A DNA stretch of 64,000 nt from JACKJP01 sp050249695 (GTDB lineage: Bacteria > Pseudomonadota > Alphaproteobacteria > Rhizobiales > Tepidamorphaceae): contig JBFWQA010000002.1 of the NCBI GenBank assembly GCA_050249695.1, positions 496,001 to 560,000 on the forward strand, written 5' to 3'. The notes under the pieces are model-generated. The model was given only the letters and a program-made list of their open reading frames with translations. It was not told the origin of the DNA and made no database searches. Each line of letters begins with the position of its first letter. The stretch's first letter is position 1. The position numbers and the translations under genes are program-made. Shown here piece after piece: positions 59,885-64,000 of the stretch.

Positions 59885-60592
59885 ATGACTGAAACGGCAA
59901 TCTCCCTCGACGACGTCCATGTCAGTCTCGGCGAGGGCGCGGCTCGCGTCGATATTCTGCGTGGACTGACCCTCAATATAGGACAGGGCGAGGCGATTGC
60001 GATCCTCGGCCCATCCGGATCGGGCAAGTCGACGCTGCTCATGGTGATGGCCGGGCTGGAACGGATCACCGGCGGCGCGATCACGGTGGCGGGCGGCCGG
60101 ATCGACCGGATGAGCGAGGACGGGCTGGCAGCGTTCAGAGGGCGCAACCTCGGCATCGTCTTTCAGTCGTTCAATCTCATTCCGACGATGACGGCGCTGG
60201 AGAATGTCGCCGTGCCGCTGGAACTGGCGGGCCGCCGCGACGCGTTCGAGACGGCGGCGGCGGAATTGCGGCTCGTCGGCCTGGAAGCGCGCATGTCGCA
60301 TCATCCCGGGCAGCTTTCCGGCGGCGAGCAGCAGCGCGTCGCCATCGCGCGGGCCATTGCCCCAGCGCCTCCGATCCTTTTTGCGGATGAGCCGACCGGC
60401 AATCTGGACGAGCAGACCGGCAGGGAGATCGCCGACCTGATCTTCAGGCTGAAGGACGAGCGCGGCGCGACGCTCATTCTCGTCACCCACGACCCGTCGC
60501 TGGCGCGACGCTGCGAGCGCGTCCTCACCATCGGCGGCGGCGTGATCGCCGATGACAGCAGCGCCGAAGCGTTCCGGGCCGCGCGGGCATGA
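59885..60592 (+). CDS. ABC transporter ATP-binding protein, YbbA/LolD-like
   Basis: 235 residues: Walker A GPSGSGKST (42-50), Q-loop FQSFNLIP, signature LSGGEQQRV, Walker B LFADEPTGNLD and H-loop VTHD. This is the LolD/MacB-type ATPase that drives FtsX-like mechanotransmission permeases. GGGGA precedes ATG 59885. The stop overlaps the permease start by four bases (ATGA). Confidence 0.95.
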   Translation: MTETAISLDDVHVSLGEGAARVDILRGLTLNIGQGEAIAILGPSGSGKSTLLMVMAGLERITGGAITVAGGRIDRMSEDGLAAFRGRNLGIVFQSFNLIPTMTALENVAVPLELAGRRDAFETAAAELRLVGLEARMSHHPGQLSGGEQQRVAIARAIAPAPPILFADEPTGNLDEQTGREIADLIFRLKDERGATLILVTHDPSLARRCERVLTIGGGVIADDSSAEAFRAARA

Positions 60593-63132
60593 GCGGCGCC
60601 GCCACCGCCTTCCGGTTCGCCCTTCGCGAATTGCGCGGCGGGTTGAAGGGCTTCGGCGTCTTCATCGCCTGCATCATCCTGGGTGTCGCCGCGATCGCGG
60701 CGGTCGGTTCGGTGTCGCGTGCGCTCGTCACCGGACTTCTCAGCGATGGCGGGCTGATCCTCGGCGGCGACCTGTCGGCATCGGTCATCCATCGCGAGGC
60801 CGGCCCGGCGGAAACGAAGCTTCTCGAAAGCCTCGGACGCGTCAGCGCGATCGCGACCGTGCGCGGCATGGCGCGCAACGCGGCCGGCGACGCGCAGACC
60901 CTGGTCGAGATCAAGGCCGTCGATGACGCATACCCGCTCTACGGCTCGCTCGATCTGGACCCCGGCGCGCTGGATGCCGGGCTGGCGCCGTCGGCCGGTA
61001 CATTCGGCGCCTATGCGGAAGCTGGCCTCATCGACCGGCTCGGCATCGCGGTCGGCGACCCGGTGCTGGTCGGCAATATCCGGCTGCAGCTGCGCGGCGT
61101 GATCGCGCGCGAACCGGACAGGCTGGCCGGCGGCATCGGTTTTGGCCCGCGGCTGATGATGTCGCGGGAGGCGCTGGCGGCGAGCGGGCTGATCCAGCCG
61201 GGCAGCCTCGTGCGCTATCACTATCGCGTTGCGCTCGAGGGCGAGGCGAGCGATGCCGCTGTCACGGTCGCAAAGGCGGCGCTGGACGAGCAGCTCGGCG
61301 ATCAGGGCTATCGCGTGACCTCACGCAGCGATGCCGCGCCCGGCCTCAGGTCGCAGATCGAACTGTTCTCGCAATTCCTGACCCTGGTCGGATTGACGGC
61401 GCTGATGGTCGGCGGCGTCGGCATTGCCAATGCCGTCAGGTCTCATCTCGACGGACGGCTTCGGACCATCGCGACCCTCAAGGCGCTCGGCGCCAGCAAC
61501 GGGTTCGTCACGCAGGTCTATCTCTACCAGATCGGCATCATCGCGCTCGGCGCCATCGTCGCGGGCGCCGCGCTTGGCGCGCTCGCCCCCCTTGGCGCGC
61601 AATCCCTGGCGGAGGCGCTGTTGCCGATTCCGGTGAAGGGCGAAGGGATTTATCCGGCCGAACTGGCCCTGGCGGGGCTCTTCTCCCTGCTCGCGGCGCT
61701 CGGCTTCACGCTCTGGCCGCTCGGCCGCATCCACAATATTCCCGTCAGCGCCATCTATCGCGACCGGGTCGCGCCGATGGCGGCGCGCCCGCCATGGGGC
61801 TTTGTCGTCGCCTCCGCCGTGGTGGCGCTGCTTCTCGGTGCGCTTGTCCTGACCGTCTCGCAGGACAAGCGGGTCGCGCTCATCTTCATGGGCTCGCTCG
61901 CGGGGTCGTTCATCCTGCTGCAACTGATCGGCCGTCTCGTGATGGCGGGCGCGCGCCGCGCCGCCTCGCCGCGCTCTGCCGTCGGACGGCTCGCGCTCGC
62001 CAACATTCATCGTCCCGGGGCGCTGACCGCCTCGATCGTCCTGTCGCTTGGCCTCGGACTGACGCTGCTTGTCACCCTTGCGCTGATCGACAGCAATATC
62101 AGCCGGCAATTGACGACTTCCCTGCCGGAGCGTGCGCCGAGCTTCTTCTTCATCGACGTGCCGCGCGAGCGCGTGGCCGCCCTGACCGACCTCATCGCCG
62201 AGAAGGCGCCGCAAGGCAAGGTGGAGGAAGTGCCGATGCTGCGCGGACGCTTCGTGACGCTGGCTGGCCGCAGCCCGGACGAGATCCAGCCATCGCCTGA
62301 CGCCGAATGGGCGTTGCGCGGCGACCGGGGCATCACCTACAGCCGGGACGTGCCGGAAAATTCGCGGCTGGTCGGCGGAGAATGGTGGCCGGAGAATTAT
62401 GACGGTCCGCCGCTCGTCTCATTCGAGGACGAGATTGCCGCCGGGCTCGGCCTGAAGATCGGCGACAAGGTCACGGTGAACGTGCTCGGCCGCGAGATCG
62501 AGGCGACGATCGCCAATCTGCGCTCGGTCGAATGGTCCTCGCTCGGCATCAACTTCGTCATGGTCTTCTCACCCAATACCTTCGCCGGCGCGCCGCACAT
62601 GATGCTGGCGACGCTGACGCTGCCGGGCGATGCGGGGCTGGCGGAGGAAGCGGCGCTGGCGCGCGCGGTGGCCCGGGAATTTCCCACGATCACGAGCGTG
62701 CGCGTGAAGGAAGCGCTCGATGCGGTGAACGCGCTTGTCGGCAAGCTGGCCTGGGCGGTTCGCGCGGCGAGCGGGGTGGCGCTGATCGCCGCGGTTCTTG
62801 TGCTCGCCGGGGCGCTGGCTGCCAGCCACAGCCACCGGATCGCCGATGCGGTGATCCTGAAGATGCTGGGGGCAAGGCGCGGCCAGCTCCTGCAAGCCTA
62901 TTTCCTGGAGTTTCTCGCCATCGGCGTCGCCACGGCGCTTTTCGCCGTGGTCGCGGGCAGCGCCATCGCCTGGGGCGTTCTGACCCATGTGATGCACGTC
63001 GAGTTCACGCCCGATTGGGGGCTCTCGGGGGCGGCCGTCGCGGCGGCCCTCGCGGTGACGATCGCGATCGGGCTTTTCGGCACGCGGCGGGCGCTGGCCG
63101 GCAAGCCGGCGAGCGTCCTGCGGAACCTGTAA
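60589..63132 (+). CDS. FtsX-like ABC transporter permease, YbbP type
   Basis: An 847-residue membrane protein with the ten-helix YbbP layout. There is an N-terminal helix (about 17-40), a periplasmic domain, and a first FtsX block (helices around 265-290, 315-345 and 355-380). Two middle helices (about 405-450) precede a second block near the C-terminus (about 735-840) whose coupling helix reads ADAVILKMLGARRGQLL. With the ATPase it resembles the E. coli YbbA-YbbP complex, which couples ATP hydrolysis to periplasmic work, probably together with the neighbouring TesA-like esterase. Confidence 0.92.
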   Translation: MSGAATAFRFALRELRGGLKGFGVFIACIILGVAAIAAVGSVSRALVTGLLSDGGLILGGDLSASVIHREAGPAETKLLESLGRVSAIATVRGMARNAAGDAQTLVEIKAVDDAYPLYGSLDLDPGALDAGLAPSAGTFGAYAEAGLIDRLGIAVGDPVLVGNIRLQLRGVIAREPDRLAGGIGFGPRLMMSREALAASGLIQPGSLVRYHYRVALEGEASDAAVTVAKAALDEQLGDQGYRVTSRSDAAPGLRSQIELFSQFLTLVGLTALMVGGVGIANAVRSHLDGRLRTIATLKALGASNGFVTQVYLYQIGIIALGAIVAGAALGALAPLGAQSLAEALLPIPVKGEGIYPAELALAGLFSLLAALGFTLWPLGRIHNIPVSAIYRDRVAPMAARPPWGFVVASAVVALLLGALVLTVSQDKRVALIFMGSLAGSFILLQLIGRLVMAGARRAASPRSAVGRLALANIHRPGALTASIVLSLGLGLTLLVTLALIDSNISRQLTTSLPERAPSFFFIDVPRERVAALTDLIAEKAPQGKVEEVPMLRGRFVTLAGRSPDEIQPSPDAEWALRGDRGITYSRDVPENSRLVGGEWWPENYDGPPLVSFEDEIAAGLGLKIGDKVTVNVLGREIEATIANLRSVEWSSLGINFVMVFSPNTFAGAPHMMLATLTLPGDAGLAEEAALARAVAREFPTITSVRVKEALDAVNALVGKLAWAVRAASGVALIAAVLVLAGALAASHSHRIADAVILKMLGARRGQLLQAYFLEFLAIGVATALFAVVAGSAIAWGVLTHVMHVEFTPDWGLSGAAVAAALAVTIAIGLFGTRRALAGKPASVLRNL

Positions 63133-63163
63133 AGCACGCTGCTGGCCGACGCGCGGTAAGCCC

Positions 63164-63192
63164 TTGCTGGCAGGGGAAAACATCCCCATATT
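63164..63192 (+). promoter_or_regulatory. Candidate promoter of the Bax inhibitor-1 family gene
   Basis: TTGCTG (63164-63169), a 17-base spacer and CATATT (63187-63192) lie 35 bases before the ATG, in the 95-base gap after the permease. Spacing is optimal and both hexamers match at four positions. Confidence 0.4.
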
Positions 63193-63227
63193 GTCGCCAG
63201 TTGGTTTCGCCACCAGAGAGGGACGAA

Positions 63228-63965
63228 ATGGCACAGTTTGACAGACGGGCCTATGGCCGGCCGACGGTAGCCGCAGGGGCGGCCATCGACGAGGGCCTGC
63301 GCAGCTATATGCTGCGGGTATATAATTACATGGCGATCGGTCTCGGGATCACGGGCATCGTGGCCTTCGCGGCCGCGGCGATGGCGGTTTCGGGCGGACA
63401 GCTGACCGCATTCGGTCAGGCGATCTATCTCAGCCCGCTGAAATGGGTCATCATGCTGGCGCCGCTCGGCATGGTCTTTTACCTGTCGGCGCGGATTTCC
63501 TCCATGTCGGTATCGGGCGCGCAGATCGCCTTCTGGGTCTTCGCCGGCCTGATGGGGCTTTCCCTGTCGTCGATCTTCATGGTCTACACCGGCGCCTCGA
63601 TCAGCCGCGTATTCTTCATCACGGCGGCGTCCTTCGCAGGACTCAGCCTTTACGGCTACACCACGAAGAAGGATCTGTCGGGCTGGGGCTCTTTCCTGTT
63701 CATGGGCCTGATCGGCATCATCATCGCCTCGATCGTGAACATCTTCCTCGCCTCCAGCGCGCTGCAATTCGCGGTGTCGGTGATCGGCGTTCTCGTGTTC
63801 GCCGGCCTCACCGCCTACGACACGCAGCAGATCAAGGAAATGTATTACGAGGCAGACGACAACGCGACGGCCGGCCGCAAGGCGATCATGGGCGCGCTGA
63901 GGCTCTATCTGGACTTCATCAACCTCTTCGTCATGCTGCTGAGCCTGTTCGGCAACCGCGAATAG
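63228..63965 (+). CDS. Bax inhibitor-1/YccA family membrane protein
   Basis: 245 residues with seven hydrophobic helices. The hydrophilic N-terminus has the alphaproteobacterial GLRSYMLRVYNYMAIGL pattern, and the last helices contain the BI-1 residues TAYDTQQIKEMY with paired Asp used in pH/Ca sensing in the family. Bacterial members leak protons/calcium or modulate FtsH; the role here is unknown. GAGAGGGA is upstream of ATG 63228. Only 35 bases remain to the window edge. Confidence 0.93.
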   Translation: MAQFDRRAYGRPTVAAGAAIDEGLRSYMLRVYNYMAIGLGITGIVAFAAAAMAVSGGQLTAFGQAIYLSPLKWVIMLAPLGMVFYLSARISSMSVSGAQIAFWVFAGLMGLSLSSIFMVYTGASISRVFFITAASFAGLSLYGYTTKKDLSGWGSFLFMGLIGIIIASIVNIFLASSALQFAVSVIGVLVFAGLTAYDTQQIKEMYYEADDNATAGRKAIMGALRLYLDFINLFVMLLSLFGNRE

Positions 63966-64000
63966 CAGGGCGCTCAGGAGATTTTGTGACCGGCCCCGGT

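Noticed and set aside
63974..64000. Possible C-terminus of a minus-strand gene at the right edge
   Set aside because: Only eight codons before the edge are visible, too few to support a gene.

Overview
This 64 kb window is GC-rich chromosomal DNA from an alphaproteobacterium, most likely of the order Hyphomicrobiales (Rhizobiales). The evidence is gene content and order: htpX-rsmB-heparinase-purH, tsaD divergent from hemC-hemD-mitofilin-hemY, the 180 kDa class NAD-glutamate dehydrogenase, IalB and YkuD proteins, a METTL20-like lysine methyltransferase, and a sitABCD operon under a probable Mur operator. No genus can be assigned from the sequence alone.

Layout. 1-540 is the end of a SAM methyltransferase. 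578-4085 is a Mn/Fe ABC importer (sitABCD, minus). 4305-14375 runs plus: an APC permease, an orphan form II CoxL-like molybdenum hydroxylase subunit, gdhB and an UMF1-type MFS carrier. After a small exported protein and a clear terminator, 14924-20696 is purH, a heparinase-like gene, rsmB and htpX (minus). 20796-28202 holds an SDHAF4-like protein, a YkuD transpeptidase, a periplasmic MsrA, acetyl-CoA synthetase, DUF1761, the lysine methyltransferase, an EVE protein, gpsA and tsaD. 28332-33143 is the heme operon with the bacterial Mic60 homologue. 33315-33390 is tRNA-Thr(CGT).

Two short AT-richer accessory segments interrupt the housekeeping genes. The first (about 33391-34720) follows tRNA-Thr and encodes a RusA-type Holliday-junction resolvase overlapping by one base a two-domain protein with an AHJR-like PD-(D/E)XK nuclease fold and a C-terminal HEPN domain. 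I consider this the best candidate for an undescribed, probably defensive, system. The second (about 48700-50925) carries a PIN/DUF4411 protein, an XRE-ImmA/IrrE regulator-protease with a palindromic operator candidate, and a structured stretch with a 24-codon hydrophobic sORF.

Between them, 34728-48584 holds an epoxide hydrolase-like gene, two paralogous molybdopterin oxidoreductases (one following a c-type cytochrome), ppa, folD, yggU, yggT, tRNA-Ala(CGC), a Bcr/CflA efflux pump, a 47-aa membrane microprotein, a class I glutamine amidotransferase, a TerB-like protein and typA. The remainder (50926-63965) is argG, a DsbA-fold isomerase, a LysE exporter, a small membrane protein, rlmN, ialB, a quinone oxidoreductase, DUF1232, an SDR, phhB, thpR, a tesA-ybbA-ybbP-like cluster and a Bax-inhibitor-1 protein. 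Short REP-like palindromes lie between genes at about 35.9, 38.3 and 42.6 kb.
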